In this document: positions 33,572-45,900 of the stretch, piece by piece
Layout: each line of letters opens with the position of its first letter
How positions within the stretch are numbered: position 1 is the stretch's first letter
Source: Palaemon carinicauda
Taxonomy: Eukaryota > Arthropoda > Malacostraca > Decapoda > Palaemonidae
Assembly: GCF_036898095.1 (NCBI RefSeq)
Contig: NC_090751.1
Location: 86,327,654-86,391,653 of the forward strand
Direction: 5' to 3'
Length of the DNA: 64,000 nucleotides
Notes under the pieces: generated by a model
The model's database searches: none
What the model saw: the letters and a program-made list of their open reading frames with translations, nothing else
What the model was told of the DNA's origin: nothing
Made by a program: the position numbers and the translations under genes

Positions 33572-35417
33572 AAGTCATAAGCATTTGGAAGATTGGCTAC
33601 GGTTCTGCAGTTACATAAAGTATTGTATACTTTTGTTTTTTCATGAGAATTCACATTGAAATTACTATAAAATGTACAGTTAAAGTGTACACATCAGCCA
33701 ATAACATTGTTCAATATTATTTTATCTATAGAGCATACAGTAGATGTGTGCTGTAATCCTTTATGTTTGGCTTGTTATTGCTATGTTTATAATTTGGATT
33801 GTAAAACAGATTACACTACATTGTATTATGCAATAAAGATTTTCAACTCTATTATGCATAACCATGGTGGACCTCAGACATATATGCAATGTTACATTGA
33901 GTAATACACAACTAAATTAGAACACACCGATATTCAAGTTCAATTTGTTATTGCCACACATGGGGTTACTGCATGCTTTGAGCATTGTGAGATATGCTGA
34001 AGATAGTAATGAAAGTTCCTTGCAATGCTCCTTATGCCTGAGCTGCTTTGCTTATTTTTTTTTTTCAGTTGGCTTTCTTTGTTAATTTTAGTTTTCTTTT
34101 TCAATTCTCATTCAAGAACAAATACATTAGGAGAGAAATATTAAAGTCTTAGTGGCCTAATTAAATGACAGTACAGCCCTTGATAGGAATAAAAATAATA
34201 CTGCAGTATGATTCCCATGGTGAAAATCCGAAATGAATTGGTTATATAAAACTACCTTTTTTACTTCAACACAAGGTATCAAGATATTAAGGGCTCTTAT
34301 CCAACTTCTATGAATGACCTGAAATGGATACAGTATATCACAATATTCTAAGAAAGTTGAAGCACTACTTGGGATCAAGATTTAATAACTACACTCGGGG
34401 AGTTGGCATTAATATTCATAAATAAATCTTCAGGTTCTATCTGCTGCCATCTTGATACTGTAGCACTCTTCTCAATAGACTTCAGTATCTCTACTACCAA
34501 CTTTGTCAAAAAGTCAAGGACCAATTTTAAATGTCTCGGTGGTCCGTAATACGTTTCCATTTTTACATGGTCTGTAGCGAGCTTCCATGTCCCAAATATA
34601 CCGGCAAATAAGGTGACTTGTAATGGGTGTTTGTATCCATTTATCAGATTCATGTATTGAGTGCTGTTACTCCTATTGCCATGGTATGCAGCAATCCCAT
34701 TTTTGGGTAGAACAAACATTTCCAAATGTAAAATGTCCTTATGTTTCAACTTTCCAAGATGCAAAACAGCATTTCCATACGTGAAAACAGTTCAAGTCTA
34801 TGCCTCCTCTTCAAGTTTAGGTCCTTCAAAGGCCTTAAAATTTCACTTATTAAAAATCCATCTTATTGTTTTCTGAATCTACCTTCCTAAACAAGCAACA
34901 CCAATGTAAAACTTTTTACTTAAACATTGAAACAACCCACTACTCAACAAAGAAAGTAAAAAGCAAAATCACTGTAAATTATGCAGTACATGTATAGCAT
35001 TCTTTCCACTGCTGCAATTGTGTACAGTATTGGTAGTACAGTATGTACAGTATTGCTATACATAAACTTGCTAATTACTGAATGTTACATACTTCATACC
35101 TAACATATCAAATCCAACGTTAGGAACACAAAGATATACAGTATCATCATGATAGAAATTAATAAGAAATATGGTGGGGGAGGGATGGATCGACCGGGAG
35201 TATATATTTCTGATATGAACATTCAATAATGGAAATGATCTTCAACAACATATAGCAAACAGTGGTGAATATGGCATTTGTAATAAACAAATGATAAATA
35301 ATAAAATAAAGTGACAAAAAAACTATTATCTGTTTTAAGCAAAACCATTATACCTCACTGCATCAACTGGACAGTGGCAAACTATTCAATTACAATGGAG
35401 CATCAATATGACAAAAA
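33572..35417. other. OTUD6B intron, largely featureless
   Basis: AT-rich. Apart from one unrecognised open frame (34375-34764, minus) and short A/T tracts I see nothing. Confidence 0.45.
34375..34764 (-). CDS. Unrecognised 129-codon open frame
   Basis: An ATG-to-stop frame on the same strand as the OTUD6B-like exons. The composition is protein-like (balanced residues, few low-complexity runs): MHLGKLKHKDILHLEMFVLP at the start, LQVTLFAGIFGTWKLATDHV in the middle, ending near LFMNINANSPSVVIKS. I recognise no family, transposon motif or splice arrangement. It could be a fragment of a retrocopy, an unknown exon or chance. Not part of OTUD6B by sequence. Confidence 0.2.
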   Translation of the reverse strand: MHLGKLKHKDILHLEMFVLPKNGIAAYHGNRSNSTQYMNLINGYKHPLQVTLFAGIFGTWKLATDHVKMETYYGPPRHLKLVLDFLTKLVVEILKSIEKSATVSRWQQIEPEDLFMNINANSPSVVIKS

Positions 35418-36419
35418 TTTTTAAATAACTTGTATTCTTCCTTGAATAAGGAGATAATTTCGGCACAAGTTGGAATGGCCATTGAATTCGTTAATGAGAT
35501 TGTTAACAACAGGTGGTACGTACAGGCAAAGAAGACCTGCTCCACCATCTGTCAGAACAGAATCCCTTTGACCTTTTGGCTCATGACCGAGAGGGTTGGT
35601 TGAGGAGGAGAAATACAAAACACTCAAAATTTGCTATTTATGTGTATACAAACCTTTTGTCCACTGCTTGATAAGTTAGAAGTACCCCTAGAACTGAACT
35701 GGTTGGTTGTTCCTCCTCCTTGGAAATATCAATCTGCCTGGTCACATGCAGGTGCAAAGAAGATGACTTCAGCAATCTCCTATCTGTTTCTCATGAGGAT
35801 GAGTAAACTGATAGGGCCTGACCTGTCCAAGTTGAATTGTAAATGGTCAACTGAGGAAACCCTTCCTCACAAAGGGAAATCACTCCCAAAAAATATACCT
35901 GGTGTATGATGAGCAATGGATTGGTATAAATTCCACCATCCTCCCACTCATTATGGAGGGCAGTGGAGATACTTCTTTAAAATTAAAGACTGGAGCTCAG
36001 AAGTGTAACTTACCAGCATCAAGTTAGATCCAACTTGTAACACTTCAACGACTTCATCTTCAAGAGAGGAGACAGAAAATGAAGGAGAAGCGCCAGTCAT
36101 TTTACCATTCATTCCAGACTTACATCTATACATTACAATAGACAAGATGCTGCCTGTCCAGTGTAGGAGCTAGGCTACCTATACAACTACTTAAGAGCAG
36201 CCAACACAGGACAAAGCACAAAAGTGTCAAGGGACTTGTGGGTATATTACCGTAGGTTAAAGGCCATGAAGGTGGTTTGGCATTTCTAAAATCCCAGCCT
36301 TCACCACCTGGCTGACAGATAGATTTCTCCTGCAGGCTAAGGTGGGGACTATGCCCTTGACTTTGTGAACTCTGATCCAAGGTAGTACATTGACTCTCTA
36401 AGCAGTCGAGACTCATGGA

Positions 36420-37030
36420 GCACTAAAGATATTGCTTACCTTAATATCTCTTTCTTGGTCCTACCAATGCTAACATAGTCACTAACACTTTGGCCTGAAG
36501 TATGGCGTCCTCTTCAGATAGCACCACAGAGCCCTGACAGGACACAAAAGCATCTCCTTTCAAAAGCTATAAACTGGAGGTCATGCAGTCATGGGTTCTG
36601 GGTTTTAGCCAAAGCTGGACACAAAACTAAATACCTCCTTCCACCTCTCAGTATGGGTAACTATGTAATGAAGACTGTGGAACTCGCCTACCCTCTTTGC
36701 CAATGCTACGGCTAGGAAAAAGACAATCTTCAGAGTTGAATTCCTCTCTGATGACCTTCTTTAAGGTTTATACTAAGAATTGTATGTGTAAGAGCCTTAA
36801 GAAAAAGGGTCACATCCTACTCCATAAGGCTGCGATCCCAGGGTAGGCAAGACTGCTCGAAGCTCCTCAGGAGCATAGACAACTCACATGAGGAGAGGGC
36901 TATACCCTTCAGTCAAAATATCATTTCCAAGGCTGAGCAGCAGCTTTTGACAAACCGCAACTGCAAGGCGCGTCTCTCAGCAAAGGAATAAGAAGAAATC
37001 TGCTATCTGCACTATAGTTGCTTCGACCTA
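36420..37030 (-). pseudogene. Recombinase relic of DIRS H
   Basis: Reverse complement blocks correspond to the recombinase core of A/B: a block matching the LCPVRA-type segment near 36525-36550 (GTGTCCTGTCAGGGCTCTG on the minus strand) and the LTLKTVFLLALA-like segment near 36700-36760. Frames are broken throughout; the active site is not readable. Confidence 0.4.
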
Positions 37031-37604
37031 TAGTTCTAAATCTCCAACCAAAAAGTTTCAGCGATTTCATCTGTTGGTGGTATCTCTGAAGGTGCAACTG
37101 ACAAAGAAATGTGGATCATTAGGATAGTTCTCTCCAGGACCTCGACTAGAAGTGCTAACAGATCAGGATACCACTCGGCATAAGGCCGTCTGTAAATTAC
37201 CAGGATCATAATGAGTTCTGGCATAATCAACACTATTGCCTAACTGGCAGCTTAGGCTGAGCAGAGAAAAATCGTACACATCAAAGTGAGAGTTTCCTCG
37301 TTCAGCCACCAGGTAAAATTTCTTCGACCCTCCTGTCCCACTGGAACAGGAAGGAACGGGGGATCCCTGGCTGCTCACCAGTAATCTTTCAAACACCACT
37401 GAAGAGATCCTTGGTGGAGGCACCCATGGGAACGGGTTTCTCCAGTGAGGAAATATGGGAAAAAAAGACTGCCCAGAGAGGAAATATGGGAAAGAAGACT
37501 GCCCAGATCATGGCAAAATACGAGAATCCGATCCTCATTCTGTAGCAACTGCCTTGCTGAAGAGGCAAAGATCAGTCAATCGTCAAGATACATTAACAGA
37601 TATA

Positions 37605-37901
37605 TCACATATCACTTGCAAGTAGGCTCAAGCTTCTACCTAGGTGAACACCTGATGAGCCATACAAATCCAAAGCACAGAGTCTTGAACTGGTACACCA
37701 TACCATATAGAGAGAAGAGGAGTACTTTTGAAAGGACTGATGCAAAGACCCTTGGAAGTACTTGTCCTTTAAGTTAACCAAAAGCATCAAGTCTCCCTTT
37801 TTGATGGAACGCATCACTAAACTTGGTTTGTCGAACAAACTTGTCCACTTGAGGGTGGTTGATGACAAGTCTCCACCCACAGTAGAAGCCCAAAGACTCA
37901 T
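37605..37901 (-). pseudogene. RT relic of DIRS H
   Basis: A minus-strand open stretch keeps the order of the DIRS RT palm: FDKPSLVMRSIKKGDLML, then VNLKDKYFQGSLHQS, equivalent to SIDLKDAYFQIPVHPSS in B. The catalytic motif A Asp is Asn here (VNLKD), so it is inactive. Flanking frames (near 37480-37600) continue the palm with further breaks. Confidence 0.6.
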
Positions 37902-39850
37902 CTCAAATGACTTCTAGCGTGTTCTCCAACATACCTTCCCCCTCTGCCTGCATGACCAAGGCTTTTGGCAAGGTTGGAGGATTGGATGAGAACTCTACTG
38001 GTATATGAGATGGGGAGGGCCTCAATGGTTTTAAAAGCGTAGTAAGTAACTGTCACGAAGGACACCCACTAAACAAGGTTCAGTTCTTGTGTCTCTGCCA
38101 GGATGCCCAATGGCAAGACAGGTATTCCCCTACTCTCAGAAGTGGGAGAGGGGAAACTCCAGCATCAGTGTTTTCCTCTCCTTCCCTTCCCCCCTGTCCC
38201 CCCCCCCATCCGAAAGAAACCAGGTTGCAGGACATGAAAGGGATGTGCATGGACAGGCTCCTTTCAAGAAATAGTTGTGGGTAGTCCTGATAAAAAATCT
38301 AGGAACAGGCAAGGGCAATTCCTTGTACACAAGTTCGCAGGCTTGGTTGAACCCAAGGATTTGCCCACAGCTTTCTTCAAAGGGCCAAGACCCTGGAAGT
38401 AGACTGCATGCTGGGTCATGGATTCTTACGATGCAGTCCTCAAATCTCCACCGGCACCTGCGTGCGTCTCATTGGAAGGAGAGACATTGCTGCCTGTATC
38501 GAAGAGTTTCAAAGCAACAAAGTTACCTCTGAGCTAACTTACTTTGAGAAACAGAAAACCAAGGTATCCCTTCTCTTTAAAACCCAGTTGGCCTACTGGT
38601 TTGCTGACTGGTGTGCAAAGGTTACTGCCATTCCACAAGACAGCATGAGACTCATGCATTTCTCAAAAGACTTCAAGGTTAATAACCCCTCCCTGTTGAC
38701 TTTGTGAAGTATGTTACTGCACCACACTACTAGTAAAGCCAGAACCAAATTTGGAGGGAGGCCATGGCAGACATTTCCATCACCATCAACTCACAGGCCA
38801 AGAAGGATATACCTTCCACTTTCAGTCTCTCCAAGGAGAATCCTCCATCCACACGCAGACTGACGGGTCAACCTGCAGTGATGACACAACATTTTTAGTC
38901 ATGACACCTCCAGGTGCCGGAGCTTTTTCCACTAGCAAAAGTATCACTTTACTAACATTAACAGTCCTTTTAAGCTAAGATGAAGTAATACTAAAGGGTA
39001 AACCACTGGGGTCACTGATACTGAGGGCACAACCTTGACTTTCACAACCTTGACTTTCACCAGGGGAAATGTAGCATTAGCTACCATCTCCCTCAACAAA
39101 GTCATGGAGGTCTAAAAGACCTAAGGAGGTCCAAGACGTCACTATGTCAAATTCGTTGTTAGCGGTCTGAATGGAAATAGGTGAAGAGCCTCAATCTCCA
39201 ATGAGGTGTGGCAAACACTGGGGGAACACAACAAACAATCAGAACCTGAGATAAGAGGGTTCCTTACTCCTGATGCATAGTTCCTGGGGACAGAAGGCCA
39301 TATGGGCGGTGGTGGCGGCAGCAGACGCGCTCACTGAGGAGATAGAAGATAAAGCCTTCTTCAATGTCTTGGCTTTTGCCAAGACAGTACCTGGAGAAGG
39401 CTTAGTGCTCTTTCCCTCAAGGTGTACGCCTGCCCATGCACAGAAGGCTATAACCTACACTTGGCACACGGGGATGATTGCGAACAATCATGCCCCGTAC
39501 AAGAAACACATAGTGTGTGGATCTACAGCTGGTTTACTTATAAACTAGTTGCATTGTACACCCTTTCACCAGCAAATACAAACCTCTTGCTTCATTTCCA
39601 TTACAACAATCAACAGTCACCATTCCCTTCTTATAAGAAAAAGATGAAAAAATTCGGATAAGGACGCAACACTAAGTGTTTACTCGCAGCCAAAATTCAA
39701 AGTGGGACTCCTCTGACAGGAGGTGTAGTGCAGCTTCTCGCCCCCACACATCACCTGCCGTTAACTACACAATTAATGAATTCAACAGCCATTTCAGCTT
39801 GTGCCAAAATTATCTCCCTATTTAAAAGATGAAAGCTATATACTGTATAT

Positions 39851-40323
39851 GCATAGGAAAAATAAGAAGCAACAGAAACAGTACTGTCTATACTTTCTTC
39901 TACTAACCAAGTTGACTATTTTGTAAATAGCTGGGAAGGGATGGAATGGGATGGGGGAGTTCATCTGGCATCAGAGGTCTTAATTATAAGAGATATGATA
40001 AGGTTCATTTCCATGTTGAAATTTAATTATTAGCTCCTCCTTTTATTCTGAATATTATGACATGAACAAAATGGTAAAAATACAAAATGCATAGGAATAA
40101 AACTTAATCCTCATCAATACCCGAGATAGTGTACTGCATGCTTAATCATAACAATTCTTAGCTTACAAATTCTTTAATGAAGAAAAAGATGTAGTTACAA
40201 ATGAAACTTGTCCAGACTACCAGTTTTATCTTAAACCTCACCAAAACTTTATGTGAAGACTAATCCCCATAGATTGAATAACTTACGAATACAACAACCC
40301 ATATACTGTCAATATCAACTGAC
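39851..40323. other. OTUD6B intron, no further feature seen
   Basis: AT-rich sequence between DIRS H and the exon at 40324-40411; nothing recognised. Confidence 0.45.
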
Positions 40324-40411
40324 CTGGTCCCTGAGTTTCCTGAGCTTCAGATGAACTGGCATTCAGTGATTCTTGTTCTACCATATCAGCAGATATCTCT
40401 GTATCATTCTC
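40324..40411 (-). CDS. OTUD6B: OTUD6B-like deubiquitinase, acidic linker exon
   Basis: 88-nt open segment between TTGTATTGCAG and GTCAGT, encoding ENDTEISADMVEQESLNASS followed by SEAQETQGPG. It ends in phase 1 and joins in frame to the 29457-29646 exon (G plus GA gives Gly, then KKVSKAAKRR). The position matches the variable linker between the N-terminal coiled coil and the KAxKRR segment of OTUD6B, which is poorly conserved, so the call rests on splice signals, phase and order. The coiled-coil exon expected upstream (higher coordinates) was not found. Confidence 0.65.
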
Positions 40412-40489
40412 CTGCAATACAAAATCAACTACCAACACCAATGATACTAAATATAACATCGGGTTTAAAAAATAATCCCATTTTAAAGC

Positions 40490-42350
40490 ATTTGTATTTT
40501 TCCTAACTACACAAAACTTAGTCCTTTAATAGGAATATTATTTCAGTTTATTGGAATACAGCTGTTAAAAGTCTATAACAAGGTGTTGGTGATTACTGGT
40601 GGGTAGCGAAGTAGCCTCAGCACCTTCCAGTACATCGAGTAGCTACTTTGATCTTCTAGGACTAGAGATGTGGATGAGGTGGGAAGGAAAACTTAAGGAC
40701 TCAGGTCTGTTTAGTTAGGAAAAATACAAATTACTTTAAAAATTTGTGATTTTTTCCTACACATATACAAATAACTTTTCCTTTGCTAGGAGACTTATCC
40801 TAAGGAGGAAGAAGTCCCTATAACCAAGCTGGCTGGTATAAAACAAAGGGATGACCATCCACTTTACATAGGGAGGTGCAAAAATCTGAAAAATCTGATG
40901 CCTCATCTTAATGGTTCATAAGGGCATGTCTGAGTGACCGCAAAACCAGAGTAACATTCAACGACGGCCCCGTTTCTAGTCCCCTCAGAGGACAGGACTG
41001 TTCAAAGCTCCTCATCAGCATAAAAAATTTATATGAGGAAGGAAGATCCAAACCCTTCAGCTTGACAACTTAGCTCAACACCGAGCGATAGCCTTTTACT
41101 GCTGAGATCAAGAGGAGCTTTTCACAGCGAAAGTAAACACGAAAATCTTCTATCAGCTGCAGAGAGACTACGAGCAGAGACGAACCCCTGCTATGATACC
41201 AACTGCAGAAGATGGCCCACTTTGCAATCTCCTGAGCAATGCCTAACAAAAAGCCTTCATTCGGAGATGCTGGATAGTCTCCACCCACTAAGCGACAGGG
41301 AATTCAACACATTATGGTACCTCTTCTAGTGGGATACCAGAAGAACTTCCCCTATGGTACTTCTGCTAGGAGCGCAAGTCAGGGTACCATTCTGCATACG
41401 ACTACGTGGGACCCAGTGGGTTATTCTTAGATTAAGGGTAGTCAATACCCTTCAGATTAAGCAAAGCGGCAGAAAAGCATAAGCAACTGAGTTGTCCCAC
41501 TATTGTTGGAGGGCATTTTCTAGTGTTGCTGTCAGGTCCAGAACTGGTGAGCAGAATACCGTAAGCTTTTGGTTGAGGTCAGTGGCAAATAGCTCCATTG
41601 ACAGGGAACCCCACAAAGTATAAAACCTCTTCACCACCTGTCCCTGGTAACCAGATTTGTTGGCTAAGACATTCTTTGTAACTGGAATGATATATGCTGC
41701 TATGTCCATCACATTGTCTATCACCCAGGAGTGTGCCTGCTTCGCCAACTTAAAGAAGTGATGTGACACAGTACCTCCCCTTGTTTGTTGACATATGCCA
41801 ATATGGTAGTGTTGTCACTCATTAACACTATAGTACCAAGTGGCCTATCAAATACTGTTGGAATGACTGCAGAACCAATAGCACTGCCTTCATTTCCAAC
41901 AGACTGATGTGCAGAAGTTTTTCTTCATCACACCGATACCTCTTATGCATAAGATTCTTGAGGTGTGCACCCCATCCGTCTTTTGACACATTTGAAAAGA
42001 AATCATTTTTGGAAGAGGAGACTCTGAGGAAATGCCTTTGCAGAGGTTCTCGGCATCCAGCCACCATGCTAGAACAGTTAATACACCTTGTCCCGTTGTA
42101 ACAGGATGGTGAGGGGGATCGGTGGCGGCCAACTAGTATCTTTTCAGAAATAACTCAAAGGAACTTAGATGAAGTTAACCATATGGAACCAGTTTCTCAA
42201 GCGAGGTAAGTTGACCTAGCAGCTGTTGCCACAGTGAAACAAAGGGCTTCACTACTCTTCTGAGTCTGCTGATTCTGTTGGTTCATGAAAGACCTTTATT
42301 GATGTTGTAATGATCAACATACCCAGATACTCCACCTTCTGTTGTGGAAT
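40490..42350 (-). mobile_element. Decayed DIRS-like element G, 5' part missing
   Basis: Left terminal repeat about 40493-40700 (TTTGTATTTTTCCTAAC tip) and internal complementary region 40708-40795 (TTAGGAAAAATACAAATTAC, then a second joined tip). Recombinase remnants lie at about 40860-41340 (AGCTCCTCATCAGCAT at 41010 equals the MLIRSFE block), then RNase H and methyltransferase-like and RT remnants to about 42345. The right half, with gag and the right repeat, is absent; a pogo/Tigger-like fragment starts at about 42353. Confidence 0.65.
41500..42340 (-). pseudogene. RNase H, methyltransferase-like and RT remnants of DIRS G
   Basis: 41500-41769 keeps SLSMELFATDLNQKLTVFCSP, parallel to PVMDLFATTLNAQLPVFCSR of A, and NVLANKSG (the NVLADGLSR box with its Asp lost). 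41828-42067 keeps FFSNVSKDGWGAHLKNLMHK, parallel to LLFTDASKEGWGAHLL, and ISLLEMKAVLLVLQSF (RNase H Glu). The last piece (near 42290-42345) matches the YLGM segment of the RT thumb. Frames are interrupted several times. Confidence 0.65.
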
Positions 42351-42352
42351 AA

Positions 42353-42741
42353 GACAACGAAGCTAAAGAACGTGGCCTTACCTTGGACAACCTGCAAGAG
42401 CTCTGCAACATGGCACAGGCTATGAAACAAAGGGCGCAGGAAATCAACGATAATATGGTCTGATCCATCGAATTTAGTAACCGTATTGACGGTGTAATGG
42501 CGTTGTACAAGAGCATCTTTGCTCAGATGAAAAAAAGGGCGCCAACAACTTTCCATCACGATGTTCCAAGTGCGCCGAAAACTTTCTACAGAAGCATCAG
42601 ATACTCTTCCTGCTGCCTCTCCGGCTTCCCACCGAGCCACTACCCCACCTCCTGCAGTTTCTCCAGCTCTATCGGAAGCTGTCGTTGACGATCTACCGCC
42701 ACTATCAACTGACGATGAGGCGTCACCTGAGGAGCAGTAAA
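42353..42741 (+). pseudogene. pogo/Tigger-like transposase, C-terminal fragment
   Basis: Open with one stop and one frameshift: LTLDNLQELCNMAQAMKQRA, then QEINDNMV, stop, SIEFSNRIDGVMALYKSIFAQMKK, and in a shifted frame a Pro/Ser/Thr-rich tail with DDLPPLSTDDEASPEEQ before TAA. The leucine-rich helix followed by a Lys-rich segment and a disordered acidic tail resembles the C terminus of Tigger-type transposases. The DNA-binding and DDE domains are missing. The assignment is by pattern memory only. Confidence 0.4.
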
Positions 42742-42950
42742 GCTCTCATTAACCTGTGCAGTAAATCATCTTTATCTTCTTCACCTCCATCATACTGCAG
42801 AGGTGTTTCATCAGCTTTTATCAAGATCATCATCATTGTTAGAGGAGAATTACATATCTTGTTATAAGAATAAGAGTTCTAAAAACATATCTACAATATA
42901 TACACATACACTATTTATATCTACATATGTATGTAAATGTAAACTTACAT

Positions 42951-45900
42951 AAAAACAAGAATAGTGCCAACATTATCCCTGCGTGTTGTAAGAGGCGACT
43001 AAAAGGGACGGGACGAGGGGGCTAGGAACCTCCTCTCCTGTATCTACATCCTGTGAGACATCGACAAAGAGATGGAGCTGGGGGGAGAGTGACTGCTCCC
43101 CGCACTCTAGTTTTGGGGTGTTTGAATGTGCGTGGATGTAGTACGATAGAGAGTAAAAGATATGTTTAGGAATAGAGGGATGGATGTATTAGCCTTGTGT
43201 GAGACGAAGATAAAACGAAAGGGTGAAGTGATGTGTGGTGAAATGTCTGGTAGAGTGTCTGGGATTGAAAGGGGAAGAGCGAGAGAGGGTGTGGCTTTAT
43301 TGCTGAGTGAATGGATGACAGGTAAAGTAGTGGAATGGAAGGAGATATCATCTAGGTTAATGTGGGTAAAGGTTAGGTTGGGTAGGGAATGTTGGGCGTT
43401 TGTTAGTGCGTATGGGCCAGGTAGTGAGAAAAGTGAAGAAGAGCGGAATGAGTTCTGGAATGAATTAACTAGGTGTGTAGAAGGACTGGATAGAAGGAAT
43501 TATGTAGTTGTCATGGGTGACTTAAATGCTAGAGTGGGCGCTGGAGAGGTAGAAGGTGTCACCGGGAAGTATGGCGTACTGTACCAGGTGAAAATGAGAG
43601 TGGTGAGAGACTGGTAGATATGTGTTGAGCAAGATATGGTGATAAGTAATAGTTTTTTCAAAAAGAAAGATAAAAATAAGTATACATGGGTAAGAGTGGC
43701 AAATGGAAGAGTAGTAGAAAGGGCATTAATGGATTATGTGTTGATAACTAAAAGAATGTTTGGAAGATTAGAAGACGTGCACGTGTTTAGGGGTATGGCT
43801 AACGGTATGTCTGATCATTTTTTGGTGGAAGGAAAATTAGTTGTAGCAAAAGAATGGGGGAATAGAGTAGGTGGATGTAAAAGGGAGGTAGTGAGGGTTG
43901 AAGAGCTAATAAAACTGGGGGTAAAAAGTAAATATCAGGAAAGGTTGAAAATGATATATGACAAAGTGGAAGTAAGAGAAACTGGCAATTTAGAGGAGTG
44001 GAAGTTAGTAAAAGAAAATTTTGTTGGGATTGCAAGTGATGTGTGTGGAAAGAAGGTTGTTGGAGGCAGCATGAGGAAGGGCAGTGAATGGTGGAATGAA
44101 GGAGTGAAGGTAAAAGGGCTTTTGAAGAATGGCTGCAGAGTAATAGTATGGAGAAGTATGAAAAATATAAAGAGAAAAATGTGGAAGTAAAGCGCAAGGT
44201 ACGTGAGGCAAAGAGGGCAGCTGACCTGAGGTGGGGTCAGGGATTAGGTCATTCATATGAAGAGAATAAGAAGAAGTTTTGGAAAGAAGTGAAGAGAGTA
44301 AGGAAGGCTGGCTCAAGAATGGAAGAGACAGTGAAAGATGGAAATGGAAGGTTGTTAAAAGGAGAGGAGGCAAGGAAAAGATGGGCGGAATATTTTGAAA
44401 GTTTACTGAATGTTGAGGATAATAGGGAGGCAGATATAATTGCTGTTGCAGGTGTTGAGGTGCCAGTGATGGGAGATGAGAATGAGAGAGAGATTACAAT
44501 AGATGAAGTGAGGAGAGCACTAGATGAAACGAGAGTAGGAAAAGCATCTGGTATGGATGGTGTGAGAGCTGAGATGTTGAAGGAGGGGGGTGTGACTGTA
44601 CTTGAATGGTTGGTGAGATTGTTTAATATGTGTTTTGTGTTGTCAATGGTACCAGTAGATTGGGTTTGTGCATGTATTGTACCACTATATAAGGGTAAGG
44701 GAGATGTGCATGACTGTTGTAATTCAAGAGGTATTAGTTTGTTAAGCGTAGTTGGAAAAGTGTATGGTAGAGTATTGATTAATAGGATCAAGGATAAAAC
44801 AGAGAATGCAATCTTGGAAATACAGGGTGGTTTTAGAAGAGGTAGGGGTTGTATGAATCAGATTTTTACAGTTAGGCAGATATGTGAGAAATATTTAGCA
44901 GAAGGTAAGGAGGTGTATGTTGCGTTTATGGATCTGGAGAAAGCGTATGATAGAGTTGATAGGGAAGCAATGTGGAATGTGATGAGGTTATATGGAGTTG
45001 GTGGAAAGTTGTTGCAAGCAGTGAAAAGTTTCTACAAAGGTAGTAAAGCATGTGTTAGGATAGGAAATGAAGTGAGTGATTGGTTTCCGGTGAGAGTGGG
45101 GCTGAGACAGGGATGTCTGATGTCGCCGTGGTTGTTTAACTTGTATGTTGATGGAGTGGTGAGAGAGGTGAATGCTCGAGTGCTTGGACGAGAATTAAAA
45201 CTGGTAGACGAGAATGACCATGAATGGGAGGTAAATCAGTTGTTGTTTGCGGATGATACTGTACTGGTTGCAGACACAGAAGAGAAGCTTGGACGATTAG
45301 TGACAGAATTTGGAAGTGTGTGAGAGAAGGAAGTTGAGAGTTAATGTGGGTAAGAGTAAGGTTATGAGATGTACGAGAAGGGAAGGTGGTGCAAGGTCGA
45401 ATGTCATGTTGAATGGAGAGTTACTTGAGGAGGTGGATCAGTTTAAGTACTTGGGGTCTGTTGTTGCAGCAAATGGTGGAGTGGAAGCAGATGTACGTCA
45501 GAGTCAATGAAGGTTGCAAAGTGTTGGGGGCAGTTAAGGGAGTAGTAAAAAATAGAGGGCTGGGCATGAATGTAAAGAGAGTTCTATATGAGAAAGTGAT
45601 TGTACCAACTGTGATGTATGGATCGGAGTTGTGGGGAATGAAAGTGATGGAGACAGAAATTGAATGTGTTTGAGATGAAGTGTCTAAGGAGTATGGCTGG
45701 TGTATCTCGAGTAGATAGGATTAGGAACGAAGTGGTGAGAGTGAGAACGGGTGTAAGAAATGAGTTAGCAGCTAGAGTGGATATGAATGTGTTGAGGTGG
45801 TTTGGCCATGTTGAGAGAATGGAAAATGGATGTCTGCTAAAGAAGGTGATGAATGCAAGAGTTGATGGGAGAAGTACTAGAGGAAGGCCAAGGTTTGGGT

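Larger units (their letters stand above)
35418..39850 (-). mobile_element. Decayed DIRS-like element H with both terminal repeats
   Basis: The left end (35435-35600: TTGTATTCTTCCTTG, GGAGATAATTTCGGCACAAG) is the diverged reverse complement of the right end (39690-39830: GTGCCAAAATTATCTCCC, AGCCATTTCAGC). A relic internal complementary region lies at about 35600-35690. The order on the minus strand is gag remnants (about 38080-39660), RT (about 37600-37960) and recombinase (about 36420-37000). Much older than A-F. It sits in the OTUD6B intron, downstream (in gene direction) of the exon at 40324-40411. Confidence 0.7.
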
